Of a stretch of 64,000 nucleotides of DNA, positions 1 through 6,967 are shown piece by piece. The stretch comes from Methanosarcinales archaeon Met12 (lineage in GTDB: Archaea; Halobacteriota; UBA148; JAJOKI01): the NCBI GenBank assembly GCA_002813105.2, contig CP017966.2, forward strand, positions 372,001 to 436,000, given 5' to 3'. A program made the translations under genes and the position numbers. Positions within the stretch are counted from its first letter, which is position 1. The number at the start of each line of letters is the position of its first letter. Under the pieces are notes generated by a model. The model was given only the letters and a program-made list of their open reading frames with translations. It was not told the DNA's origin and did no database searches.

Positions 1-395
1 TCTTTCAGTATTTTTCTTTCAGAATCCAAAATTCCCATTGTATTTTTTACCTCGCCTTTAAGAGCAGGGTATTCTTTAGGGGGGGCATAACTCGCATTTG
101 ACTCTTTGTTTATAATTTTAAATGCCGTAGAGAAGTTGTATGTACCTTTTGCTGCGATGTTGTGAAGCGCTTGAGAGATGCACCCGTATAAACTCTCACT
201 GTCCTCTGAAGATATTAGAATATGCCCCTCATTAAGTTCTATATTTGTCTCATCCTCAGAGAGTTCATTTATCTTACGTACTTCCTGAACAAGGGCAATT
301 AAACCGTTATTTACCCATGAGTTGTTGGTGGAATTTAAGATTAGTGTTTTATTCTGATTTCCAATATTTATTTCTAAGCTTATGTCGTCCCTCAT
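1..395 (-). CDS. Probable Cas8-like CRISPR large subunit, N-terminal part (cut by window edge)
   Basis: The frame is open from an ATG at 395 to the window edge, giving about 131 residues with no stop. The ATG follows a GGAGGTTGTG ribosome-binding site that lies inside a copy of the cas6 3' end. The N-terminus contains a W-V-N-N-G-L-I-A-L segment, resembling the W..N.G..gL pattern near the start of Cas8/Cst1-type large subunits of type I Cascade complexes. It is the gene after cas6 and its inserted cassettes on the same strand, a usual place for cas8. The similarity is weak and the rest of the gene is missing, so this is inference from position plus one motif; an unrelated cas-locus protein is possible. 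Confidence 0.4.
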   Translation of the reverse strand, partial: MRDDISLEINIGNQNKTLILNSTNNSWVNNGLIALVQEVRKINELSEDETNIELNEGHILISSEDSESLYGCISQALHNIAAKGTYNFSTAFKIINKESNASYAPPKEYPALKGEVKNTMGILDSERKILK

Positions 396-435
396 TCACA
401 ACCTCCACACATCCAAAGCCCATCGCATTCTTCAT
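393..435 (-). repeat. cas6 3'-end copy 1
   Basis: On the minus strand this reads M-K-N-A-M-G-F-G-C-V-E-V-V-N, matching the C-terminus of the intact Cas6 at 4126-4857. Its ATG overlaps the remnant of a nucleotidyltransferase gene end (E-G-I-E-I stop). It carries the GGAGGTTGTG ribosome-binding site used by the following Cas8-like ORF. No other part of cas6 is present here. Confidence 0.8.
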
Positions 436-474
436 ATCTCTATTCCTTCTTTTCAATTTTCTCCAATTGAATGT

Positions 475-660
475 TCATCTCTCTCGCTTCTTTTTGAGCT
501 CAATTAGCCAAACTCCCAAATCATTTGCACCAAACTTCAAGATAGCTTTATCCGTCTCCAGCGTAAAAATCTGATCCACGCTTTCTTCTATGGTGAACTT
601 CACGATCTTTTGCCCCACTATTTCATCGAAATACGATTATATATTCTTATCGCCTTCCAT
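475..660 (-). pseudogene. Small broken ORF after the HEPN gene
   Basis: A 62-codon frame starts at ATG 660, which overlaps the stop of the HEPN gene by one base. It has an in-frame TAA at codon 8, then runs about 53 more codons to TGA at 475. A GTG at 618 could start a 47-residue product (V-G-Q-K-I-V-K-F-T-I...). I do not recognise it. The coupling to the upstream gene suggests a former operon member. From 435 to 475 the sequence keeps only the last bases of an MNT-type gene. Confidence 0.3.
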
Positions 661-998
661 CATCTACATCCTCTCATCCCACTAATTACAGCATCGGCCA
701 GTTTCAATGCCCTCTCTGCGTCGATGATTTGCATACTGACATGCATATCATAATCCGATGAATTTCTGAGCCTCCTCAATGAATGCAGCTTATTCGCAAT
801 TAAGGGATTGGCACCATACAAACTCTCAATTAATTTACGGTGAACATCCGGGGCTCTCAACCTCAATCCAAGTTTATCCCTTGTGATGAGGAAAGACGCA
901 TAGTATGCCCTGCCTATAGAGGTCCTTATGCTCGCCTCATCCTCATTTATAAGCTCCTTAGCCAGATGAAAGAAATCAATGGGATCAAACATGCTCAA
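660..998 (-). CDS. HEPN-domain protein (COG1895-like), probable toxin
   Basis: 112 residues, all helical in character. It carries the R-A-Y-Y-A-S-F helix and an R-N-S-S-D-Y-D motif near residues 77-84, typical of compact HEPN proteins that act as RNases or partners of minimal nucleotidyltransferases. It overlaps the end of the preceding gene (985-1356) by 14 nt, so the two are translationally coupled. The canonical R-x4-6-H of HepT is not obvious; the R..(S)DY form is seen in the COG1895 branch. The partner is not a nucleotidyltransferase, which is unusual. Confidence 0.6.
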   Translation of the reverse strand: MSMFDPIDFFHLAKELINEDEASIRTSIGRAYYASFLITRDKLGLRLRAPDVHRKLIESLYGANPLIANKLHSLRRLRNSSDYDMHVSMQIIDAERALKLADAVISGMRGCR

Positions 999-1356
999 AC
1001 TCCAGTAGCACTTTTACAGCATCCTTCGAATCTACCTTTGAATATACATCCATGATAAGCAGATCACAAACCTCGCTGAAGAGCTCTTTTCTAACATCTA
1101 ACTTTATTTTAACCACAACGTACTTCCACGACTCGATCTCCGGGTCCTGTTCGATTTTTAGATCGACAAACTTAAACGGTATGGAGAGTTCTGTAAGCTT
1201 TTCAAGTAAACGCGAGATAATCTTTTTTGCTATCTCTTCGAAACCGTTTGCTCTGCTTACAAGATCGGCCAGCGTGGTCTTATAGAAGGGATAACTGATT
1301 ACCAATTCTCTATTTGGAATGAAGATGCTCGGCTCCTTAGACACGACGATCGACAA
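985..1356 (-). CDS. Unrecognised protein paired with HEPN, possible antitoxin
   Basis: 123 residues starting at TTG 1356 behind a GAGGAGAT ribosome-binding site inside the upstream small ORF. The first seven residues (M-S-I-V-V-S-K) are identical to those of the MntA-like protein at 3520-3960; after that the two are unrelated. I recognise no domain: it is a mixed alpha/beta protein with no G-S-x-D-x-D nucleotidyltransferase motif. The 14-nt overlap with the HEPN gene and its place in a run of toxin-antitoxin pairs suggest an antitoxin role. That is inference only. Confidence 0.45.
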   Translation of the reverse strand: MSIVVSKEPSIFIPNRELVISYPFYKTTLADLVSRANGFEEIAKKIISRLLEKLTELSIPFKFVDLKIEQDPEIESWKYVVVKIKLDVRKELFSEVCDLLIMDVYSKVDSKDAVKVLLEFEHV

Positions 1357-1521
1357 TCAAATCTCCTCGATTTTCTTTTTCAATGTGACCTTAATTTCCC
1401 CATTCTTATTGCAAACCCCTATCAACAAGCCCCTCTTCTCATCATAGATAAGACCGCATTCGTCTGGTTTTAGTGTTTTGATTTTTTCACTTTTCAAAAA
1501 CTCCTCTAGTTCTTTGTCCAC
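1357..1521 (-). CDS. Small leader ORF, intact copy
   Basis: 54 residues from GTG 1521, chosen because AGAGGTGAG lies four bases upstream; another GTG at 1539 would add six residues. The product is basic at its C-terminus (V-T-L-K-K-K-I-E-E-I). Its stop codon abuts the TTG start of the next gene, and its last codons hold that gene's ribosome-binding site. About 170 bp covering this ORF and the first codons of the next gene recur at 3937-4112 with only a few mismatches. I do not recognise the family. Confidence 0.45.
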   Translation of the reverse strand: MDKELEEFLKSEKIKTLKPDECGLIYDEKRGLLIGVCNKNGEIKVTLKKKIEEI

Positions 1522-1583
1522 ATTCTCACCTCTACACACAACTTTCGGCTCATTCGTTATTATCGTTTCTCCCGCCTCTATTT

Positions 1584-1624
1584 CCTACAACCCCCACATA
1601 TCCAAAACCCATCGCATTCTTCAT
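1584..1624 (-). repeat. cas6 3'-end copy 2
   Basis: Minus-strand reading is M-K-N-A-M-G-F-G-Y-V-G-V-V-G-N. The ATG overlaps the TGA stop of the nucleotidyltransferase gene 1621-1929. It is nearly identical to copy 1 over about 56 bp, including the preceding end of the MNT gene. Confidence 0.8.
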
Positions 1625-1929
1625 ATCTCTATTCCTTCTTTCACCGCCTCTCTCACGATCGTAATCTCTTTCTTCTTTTTCTCGAATTCTTCTGGAGTGT
1701 AGCAAAGGAAGTCCACAGGATAGCCGAGATCCCATTCAAGATAAAACGGCACAGGTCTTTTGAGAGCACTCTTTCCTTCAAACTCCTCGCTGACCAGAAT
1801 CACATCTAAGTCGCTGAACTCCCTTGACTCGCCTCTTGCAACAGAGCCAAAAAGTATCGCTTTTTTCACTCCATGTTTTTTTATGAAATCTTTGAGCCTG
1901 CTCAGAATCTCAGCTTTTTCTTTGTCCAT
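1621..1929 (-). CDS. Minimal nucleotidyltransferase (MNT), antitoxin type
   Basis: 102 residues. The active-site signature F-G-S-V-A-R-G-E followed by S-D-L-D-V is visible near residues 27-43, as in MntA/MJ0435-type minimal nucleotidyltransferases that neutralise HEPN toxins by AMPylation. A strong GGAGGTGCTGAA site precedes ATG 1929. It overlaps the HEPN gene upstream by 28 nt. Its C-terminal half (D-F-L-C-Y-T-P-E-E-F-E-K-K-K-K) is almost identical to that of the MNT at 2378-2695, so the two cassettes are recent relatives. Confidence 0.75.
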   Translation of the reverse strand: MDKEKAEILSRLKDFIKKHGVKKAILFGSVARGESREFSDLDVILVSEEFEGKSALKRPVPFYLEWDLGYPVDFLCYTPEEFEKKKKEITIVREAVKEGIEI

Positions 1930-2267
1930 TTCAGCACCTCCTTAGCCGAGTGGATGATTTCTTCTACTTCGCCTTTATCAAAATCTGAAGCTACATCAGG
2001 ATAGCGCGTGGCCGTGTAGGCAGGATTTATTTTGGCGCAGAGTTCTATTATTTTTGAAGGTGCATTAACTCTCCTAGACAGCTCTACAACGTCATGGATT
2101 CTGGGGAAGCTACCAATTTGCTGAATCATAAGTGCTTTCAATGCCTTTTCTACAGCCTGTTGGGAAAGAAATGCAGAGACATAATACTCACCGAGTTCCA
2201 TAATCTTCTCAGCACTTTCCATATCCTTTACTGCCTGCTTCCACCAATTCTCGGTTTCTTTTCTCAT
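1902..2267 (-). CDS. HEPN-domain toxin partner (COG2250-like)
   Basis: 121 residues. Features of the COG2250 HEPN branch are visible: N-W-W-K-Q-A near the start, the A-F-L-S-Q-Q-A-V-E-K-A-L-K-A-L helix near residues 31-45, then R-I-H-D and a T-R-Y-P-D motif. In this branch the gene usually comes before or after an MNT gene; here the MNT at 1621-1929 follows with a 28-nt overlap. The likely role is the toxin half of a two-gene system. Confidence 0.7.
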   Translation of the reverse strand: MRKETENWWKQAVKDMESAEKIMELGEYYVSAFLSQQAVEKALKALMIQQIGSFPRIHDVVELSRRVNAPSKIIELCAKINPAYTATRYPDVASDFDKGEVEEIIHSAKEVLKWTKKKLRF

Positions 2268-2348
2268 TGCATATCCTCATTAATTCTTCCTCAAGCCCAC
2301 TACCCATCCAGATTGAAATTTCAATTTTCATCTTCTGCGCTTCTTCCA

Positions 2349-2381
2349 TCTACCACCCCCTTATCCAAACCCAATCTTCAT
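2349..2381 (-). repeat. cas6 3'-end copy 3 (degraded)
   Basis: This copy keeps G-F-G and the GGGGGTGGTAG stretch of the cas6 tail but has lost about 11 bp covering N-A-M. As in copies 1 and 2 it begins at the end of an MNT gene (2378-2695). A 42-codon frame reading toward the next HEPN gene starts here but shows no recognisable content. Confidence 0.6.
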
Positions 2382-2695
2382 ATCTCTATTCCCTCTTCCA
2401 CCGCCTCTCTCACAATCGTGATCTGTTTCTTCTTTTTCTCAAACTCCTCTGGCGTGTAGCACAAGAAATCAACTGGATAATCTAAATCCCAGGAATCGTA
2501 AAGCAACAGAGGTCTTTTCCTAAACTTCAGCCCTTTGAACTTAGGTGATACGATGATCAGATCAATGTCGCTGTGTTTTTCATATTCTCCCTTGGCCCTA
2601 GAGCCGAAGAATATCATCCTTTCTATCGATGTGTGTTTAGAGGATTTCTTTCTAAAATCTCTCAAATCCTTGATCACGTCTTTTTTTCTATCCAT
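2378..2695 (-). CDS. Minimal nucleotidyltransferase (MNT), antitoxin type
   Basis: 105 residues with F-F-G-S-R-A-K-G-E and S-D-I-D-L near residues 29-46, the metal and nucleotide site of MNT proteins. It overlaps the upstream HEPN gene by 22 nt. The C-terminal 45 residues are near-identical to the MNT at 1621-1929, whereas the N-terminal regions differ. That pattern fits module duplication followed by divergence or exchange. Confidence 0.75.
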   Translation of the reverse strand: MDRKKDVIKDLRDFRKKSSKHTSIERMIFFGSRAKGEYEKHSDIDLIIVSPKFKGLKFRKRPLLLYDSWDLDYPVDFLCYTPEEFEKKKKQITIVREAVEEGIEI

Positions 2696-3048
2696 GTCAG
2701 CACCTTCTCGGCATCCTTTAAGTCGTTAGTCGCATCATCTTTGGAATATTCATACGCGGGCAACTTTCCACTGGCGTCTGGATATCTAGTTTCCGCGTAA
2801 ACTGGATTTAATCTTTTGCATGCAGCGATCAGATCATCTGGAAGACCAACTTTTTTTGCAAAGAAAACGATGTCGTGAATCCTCAACAGTTCATCGTATT
2901 TCTCGATGTATAAGGCCTTTAAAGCCTTCTCGACTGCCTGCTGAGAGAGAAAAGAGGACACGTAGTAGTCTTTATATCTCAGTGCGTTTTTGGCACTCTC
3001 TAAGTCTCTTAATGCCTGCTTCCACCAGTTCGATACTTCCTCTCTCAT
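2674..3048 (-). CDS. HEPN-domain toxin partner (COG2250-like)
   Basis: 124 residues from ATG 3048 (M-R-E-E-V-S-N-W-W-K-Q-A). A longer frame exists upstream, but it reads through a cas6-tail copy, and the ATG follows the GGAGGTTGTAGG site supplied by that copy. The S-F-L-S-Q-Q-A-V-E-K-A-L-K-A-L helix, R-I-H-D and T-R-Y-P-D motifs match the HEPN at 1902-2267. It is paired with the MNT at 2378-2695. Confidence 0.7.
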   Translation of the reverse strand: MREEVSNWWKQALRDLESAKNALRYKDYYVSSFLSQQAVEKALKALYIEKYDELLRIHDIVFFAKKVGLPDDLIAACKRLNPVYAETRYPDASGKLPAYEYSKDDATNDLKDAEKVLTWIEKKT

Positions 3049-3088
3049 CCTACAACCTCCTCCCATCCAAACCCCATCGCATTTGCAT
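3049..3088 (-). repeat. cas6 3'-end copy 4
   Basis: Reads N-A-N-A-M-G-F-G-W-E-E-V-V-G on the minus strand, directly after the stop of hepT (3089). Its GGAGGTTG element is the ribosome-binding site of the HEPN gene starting at 3048. This copy follows a hepT gene rather than an MNT gene, so the unit that moved is the tail itself and not the MNT end. Confidence 0.75.
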
Positions 3089-3511
3089 TTACTTTGACCT
3101 GATGTATTCAACCATGAACTTCGCAAACGTGTCAAAATCATCCAACTTGTTGTGCAGGAAGTCGTGGAGAATGCCCATATCAACCTCTTCATACATGTGA
3201 ACCAAGACATTTCTAAAGCCAGCCGCTAATGCGAATTCTTCGGCGAAATCCTCTGGCAAAATATCGTGCTTTCCGAGAATCAATATCACGCTCTTGTAAT
3301 CCTCGGGCTTTTCAAACCCCTCAACAGAGATGATGATCTCGCCTATATCAAGCGTTGATTCTATCGCCAACTGGAAGTTCCTTTCGATAGCACTTCTTAA
3401 CTCATAATTTCCTTCCAGTTCTTCCATTAACACGTTTCTTTTTGACGATAAAAAATTCACATACTTTTTCATCGATCGTAACTTGAGGGATATTTTTTCC
3501 TTTTCATCCAT
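3089..3511 (-). CDS. hepT: HepT-type HEPN RNase toxin
   Basis: 140 residues of the DUF86 family. The catalytic R-N-V-L-V-H-M-Y motif (R-x4-H-x-Y) is intact near residue 99, as in HepT toxins that cleave RNA and are modified on the tyrosine by MntA. A clear AGGTGAGCTT site precedes ATG 3511. It lies 8 nt after its partner at 3520-3960. Of the cassettes here this is the one that most closely fits the experimentally known HepT-MntA type. Confidence 0.8.
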   Translation of the reverse strand: MDEKEKISLKLRSMKKYVNFLSSKRNVLMEELEGNYELRSAIERNFQLAIESTLDIGEIIISVEGFEKPEDYKSVILILGKHDILPEDFAEEFALAAGFRNVLVHMYEEVDMGILHDFLHNKLDDFDTFAKFMVEYIRSK

Positions 3512-3519
3512 AAGCTCAC

Positions 3520-3960
3520 CTAATAAGTGATACCTTCCTCCATCACCTTTCTCAGGAATATGTCAGAGGCCATCTTTTCATGATATCTTCTGTCTAGATA
3601 TCTAGATAAAATCCTTTGCTCGACGTCAACCCTTTTTCCTTCGTCTCTCATGAAGATTGGGGCGTTGCATTTTATTATCTCGTAATTAAGGGAAATGGGT
3701 ACATCATTCATTACCACCATGTCTACTTTATCCGTTTTTAATAGCGAGATGATCTCGCTGATTATACTCAGCATCTCTTTCCCCCTCTCCTCTTTGGTCA
3801 AAGCATCATTGAGATATATTCCTACGTCTACATCGCTCAACTTTCCTCTTTTCTCATTAGCCATAGAGCCAAATAGATACGCAAGTTCAACGCATGAGTG
3901 AGCGTTAAAGAGCCCTTTAATTTTCTCTAATATGGCTCCCTTAGATACGACGATCGACAA
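3520..3960 (-). CDS. mntA: MntA-type nucleotidyltransferase antitoxin
   Basis: 146 residues. The site Y-L-F-G-S-M-A-N-E-K-R-G followed by S-D-V-D-V-G lies near residues 29-47. MntA proteins attach AMP groups to HepT and silence it. The start is TTG 3960 behind GAGGAGAT; the first seven residues (M-S-I-V-V-S-K) and the DNA upstream are the same as at 1356, so the 5' end was shared by recombination. The paired toxin follows at 3089-3511. Confidence 0.8.
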   Translation of the reverse strand: MSIVVSKGAILEKIKGLFNAHSCVELAYLFGSMANEKRGKLSDVDVGIYLNDALTKEERGKEMLSIISEIISLLKTDKVDMVVMNDVPISLNYEIIKCNAPIFMRDEGKRVDVEQRILSRYLDRRYHEKMASDIFLRKVMEEGITY

Positions 3961-4112
3961 TCAAATCTCCTCGATTTTCTTTTTCAATGTGACCTTAATT
4001 TCCCCATTCTTATTGCAGACCCCTATCAACAAGCCCCTCTTCTCATCATAGATGAGACCGCATTCGTCTGGTTTTAGTGTTTTGATTTTTTCACTTTTCA
4101 AAAACTCCTCTA
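3961..4112 (-). pseudogene. Second, 5'-truncated copy of the small leader ORF
   Basis: Same coding sequence as 1357-1521 with a few substitutions, but about 50 bp containing both possible GTG starts is missing. The remaining frame lies in phase after the cas6 stop codon (TGA 4128-4126) and has no normal start. Its end still supplies the ribosome-binding site for mntA at 3960, which may be why it is kept. Confidence 0.65.
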
Positions 4113-4125
4113 TCGTTTCTCCCGT

Positions 4126-4857
4126 TCATTCTCTTATAACCTCCACACATCCAAAGCCCATCGCATTCTTTTCCCCTATGCCAGCATCGTAAGCAAAGTC
4201 CAATAGCTCAGGGCTTGCTTCTAGGTCAAAAGTCATCAGACTGCATCTTCTGGGCGTGGCTTTTTCGCCGCTGCCTATTAGAATGCGCTTTCCCTTAAAA
4301 TCCCTTACGCTAGTAATGTGAAAGTGATCTTTTTTTGGCGGCGTGCCATGGTATTCCGTATAACGCTCAACAAGGTTTTTATGAACATTTTCATGAAATT
4401 TTCCATCAGTTGGATATAACTCCCATTCCTTGAGCTCACCACTCCCCTCTCGCAGTGTTTTCACGAATATTGGGCTTATCGTCCTAAACGTAGACTGATT
4501 TGTGAGCTTCTTCTGCTCTAAGATTTCGATCTTGGTCACGACGAATCTCTGATTATAAAGATTAAAATCTGGCGTCTGTAAAAGACCTTCAGCAAAACTC
4601 CTCACAAACTCGACGTCAGGCGAAGTCAGGATGAAATGGGCGTCCTCGAATGCCAATCCTTTGCGTGAAGGGCGACGATCTGGAATTATCAGATTTGAAA
4701 AATTGTAGAACTTGAAGCCCTGATGAGAATGAGATTCGTTTGCAAGCCTAATGTTTCCGAGCGCGAGCTTCCCATATAACATCGAAGCTAAGGCATACTG
4801 GTAATCGAATGGAAGCAGTCCTTTCGAGATTTTTCTTACAAATATTTTGGCACGCAT
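4126..4857 (-). CDS. cas6: Cas6 CRISPR pre-crRNA endoribonuclease
   Basis: 243 residues, a normal Cas6 length. The C-terminus carries the glycine-rich loop G-I-G-E-K-N-A-M-G-F-G-C-V-E-V, diagnostic of Cas6 RAMP proteins, which cut CRISPR transcripts into crRNAs. Histidines that could serve in catalysis occur in the N-terminal half (S-H-S-H near residue 43), but I cannot assign the catalytic one. It is the first gene of the minus-strand run that continues to the window start. No CRISPR repeats are visible here, so any array and the other cas genes must lie beyond the left edge or elsewhere. Confidence 0.85.
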   Translation of the reverse strand: MRAKIFVRKISKGLLPFDYQYALASMLYGKLALGNIRLANESHSHQGFKFYNFSNLIIPDRRPSRKGLAFEDAHFILTSPDVEFVRSFAEGLLQTPDFNLYNQRFVVTKIEILEQKKLTNQSTFRTISPIFVKTLREGSGELKEWELYPTDGKFHENVHKNLVERYTEYHGTPPKKDHFHITSVRDFKGKRILIGSGEKATPRRCSLMTFDLEASPELLDFAYDAGIGEKNAMGFGCVEVIRE

Positions 4858-5035
4858 ATAATTGGGATGGTATCATTCTATTACGAGTATCCTCGGTTTG
4901 ATATACATTTTTATATCGATGCACCATACCTATAATCTTTATGCCAAAACCCCAAATTTATTTTTCGACCATCATCATATTTAAACATATCAAGACGATA
5001 TAATAAAAAATAGTTTAACCTGCCTAAGGAATAGT
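4858..5035. promoter_or_regulatory. Divergent promoter region cas6 / argG
   Basis: A+T-rich 178-bp gap between divergent genes. For argG a TATA-like TTTAAACATAT lies around 4979-4990. For cas6 (minus strand) a TATATC/TATAAAAATG stretch lies about 40-55 bp upstream of its ATG. No Shine-Dalgarno site precedes cas6, so its mRNA may be leaderless or nearly so. Confidence 0.45.
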
Positions 5036-6208
5036 ATGAAAAAAGTAGTATTATCATATTCAGGGGGCCTGGATACCTCGGTCTGCATTCCCTTACTGAA
5101 AGAACACTATGGCTATGATGAAGTTATCACGGTCACCGTGGATGTGGGACAGCCAGACATAGAAAGAGCGGAGAAAAATGCAGCAAAGTTGAGCGACAGA
5201 CATTACACGATAGATGCGAGGGAAGAGTTTGTGCATGATTACATTTTTCCACTGATCAAGGCGAACGGCAATTATGAAGGTTATGTACTTGGAACAGCTA
5301 TAGCCCGCCCACTCATCGCCAAAAAAACGGTGGAGATTGCACACAAGGAAAAAGCGCATGCACTATCACATGGTTGCACTGGAAGGGGAAACGACCAGTT
5401 CCGCTTTGAGGCGGTATTCAGGACGACCGACCTCGATATAGTTGCGCCGATGCGAGATATGAATCTAACGCGAGACTGGGAGATAGAATATGCGAGGACG
5501 CATGGCATACCAGTTCCTGTCACAAAAGAGGAGCCGTGGAGCATCGACGAGAATCTGTGGAGTAGGAGTATCGAAGGGGGAAAACTCGAAGACCCGGCTT
5601 ATGTTCCACCAGAGAAAATATTTGAATGGACCGCCTCGCTCGAAAAAGCCCTGGATAAACCAGAAATAATCGAGATAGGATTTGACGAGGGCGTCCCCAC
5701 ATCCTTGAATGGTGAAAAAATGAAAGGAGTGGAGTTGATACAGAAGCTCAATGATACTGGAGGCAGACATGGAATAGGCCGCACCGACCTAATCGAAGAC
5801 AGAATTTTGGGTCTAAAGGCAAGGGAAAATTACGAACACCCTGCTGCTACCATATTGCTCACGGCTCACAGGGATTTGGAGCAACTGGTCCTGACGCGAA
5901 ACGAGTTGAGGTTCAAGGCGCTGGTGGATGATGCATGGGCTGAGCTGGTATATCACGGGCTGGTGGATGACCCATTGTTCGCTGATTTGAATGCGTTCAT
6001 CGACGAGACGCAAAAAAGGGTGAGCGGCTCTGTTACGATGCGATTGTTCAAGGGCGATGCGAAGGTAATTGCACGTGAATCCCCGAACACGTTATATTCA
6101 AAAGAGCTTGCGTCCTTCGACGACAAGTCGCTTGACCAAAAGTATGCAGAAGGATATGCGAAGTTTCATGGACTTCAGGCGAGGCTGTTCAAGAAGCTTG
6201 AGAGATGA
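5036..6208 (+). CDS. argG: Argininosuccinate synthase
   Basis: 390 residues, the usual length. It joins citrulline and aspartate with ATP in arginine synthesis. The N-terminal PP-loop [10 protein letters not shown] (residues 7-16) and the [11 protein letters not shown] segment near residue 118 are family signatures. It stands alone with its own promoter; argD is in another cluster at 37304. Good confidence from full-length match to known motifs. Confidence 0.95.
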   Translation: MKKVVLSYSGGLDTSVCIPLLKEHYGYDEVITVTVDVGQPDIERAEKNAAKLSDRHYTIDAREEFVHDYIFPLIKANGNYEGYVLGTAIARPLIAKKTVEIAHKEKAHALSHGCTGRGNDQFRFEAVFRTTDLDIVAPMRDMNLTRDWEIEYARTHGIPVPVTKEEPWSIDENLWSRSIEGGKLEDPAYVPPEKIFEWTASLEKALDKPEIIEIGFDEGVPTSLNGEKMKGVELIQKLNDTGGRHGIGRTDLIEDRILGLKARENYEHPAATILLTAHRDLEQLVLTRNELRFKALVDDAWAELVYHGLVDDPLFADLNAFIDETQKRVSGSVTMRLFKGDAKVIARESPNTLYSKELASFDDKSLDQKYAEGYAKFHGLQARLFKKLER

Positions 6209-6240
6209 TTTCGAGCAGAGGCGGACACGGGGACATATGA

Positions 6241-6822
6241 TTAGTCCACATCTTCCTTATAACCGTCACCGCCGACCATTGTGGCGCTTATCGAATCCAG
6301 TCCATCGACCCACTCGGCAACGCATCCTGGTGGCAATTCCCTGTTAAACTTGAATGATTGGCCTGCGAGTATCTTCGCTCCTGCCTGGCTGACCAGTTCC
6401 AACGCCGCCTCCGGGTCCCCTCCTTTCTCGGCTTCTATCGCCTGCACAATCACCTCATCGATTGAACCCGACCCATACCTATCCCCGATATAACACTGAC
6501 ATGAGCCGAACACACCGACCAGCGATGACTGAATCGATTGAATCATCATGTCTATGTCATCGTTGATGGGCTCAACCTTTGCGAGGGTTATCCTTTCGAT
6601 ATTCTTGATGTCCTCCCGGGCTTTGCTATTGGATATCTTCTTTTTACGAAACCTGTTTATGACTTTCAGGCAGGCTAATACCACGTCATCTTCCATGTTG
6701 ACGAAGATGGTAGTATCTGGCGCATTATCGGGGTCAGAGAGACTGAATCCACTCTCCTTCGCCCTGGCGATCCAGTTCTTCCAGCGCCCCTCGGTATAAT
6801 TTTCAGGATGTTGTTCGACCAT
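6241..6822 (-). CDS. DUF2150 family archaeal protein
   Basis: 193 residues from ATG 6822, chosen because GGGGGCAATT precedes it; an upstream start at 6834 lacks a site. The N-terminal E-G-R-W-K-N-W-I segment, the mainly helical middle, and the C-terminal P-P-G-C-V-A-E-W-V-D segment fit DUF2150, a family of unknown function in methanogenic archaea. Convergent with argG across a 32-bp gap. No function should be inferred. Confidence 0.6.
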   Translation of the reverse strand: MVEQHPENYTEGRWKNWIARAKESGFSLSDPDNAPDTTIFVNMEDDVVLACLKVINRFRKKKISNSKAREDIKNIERITLAKVEPINDDIDMMIQSIQSSLVGVFGSCQCYIGDRYGSGSIDEVIVQAIEAEKGGDPEAALELVSQAGAKILAGQSFKFNRELPPGCVAEWVDGLDSISATMVGGDGYKEDVD

Positions 6823-6967
6823 AATTGCCCCCATACTTCAAATTTGTCATCACTATGTTAAAACGTTTATGGTATGGATGGGATAAAAGGGTGCAATTGT
6901 AAGGTATATATCCCAAAAACTCCTATGATTTGGATGATGAATTTCCCGATGAAAAATTGGTGATTTT

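Noticed and set aside
840-1055. Plus-strand ORF opposite the HEPN gene
   Set aside because: It mirrors minus-strand genes that have clear motifs and coupled starts. The same holds for the other antisense ORFs across argG, gatA, gatB, topA, pyrG and serA.
3961-4128. Cas6 C-terminal extension by stop-codon read-through
   Set aside because: The truncated leader copy is in phase after the cas6 TGA, but no recoding signal is visible. Chance phase is a one-in-three event.
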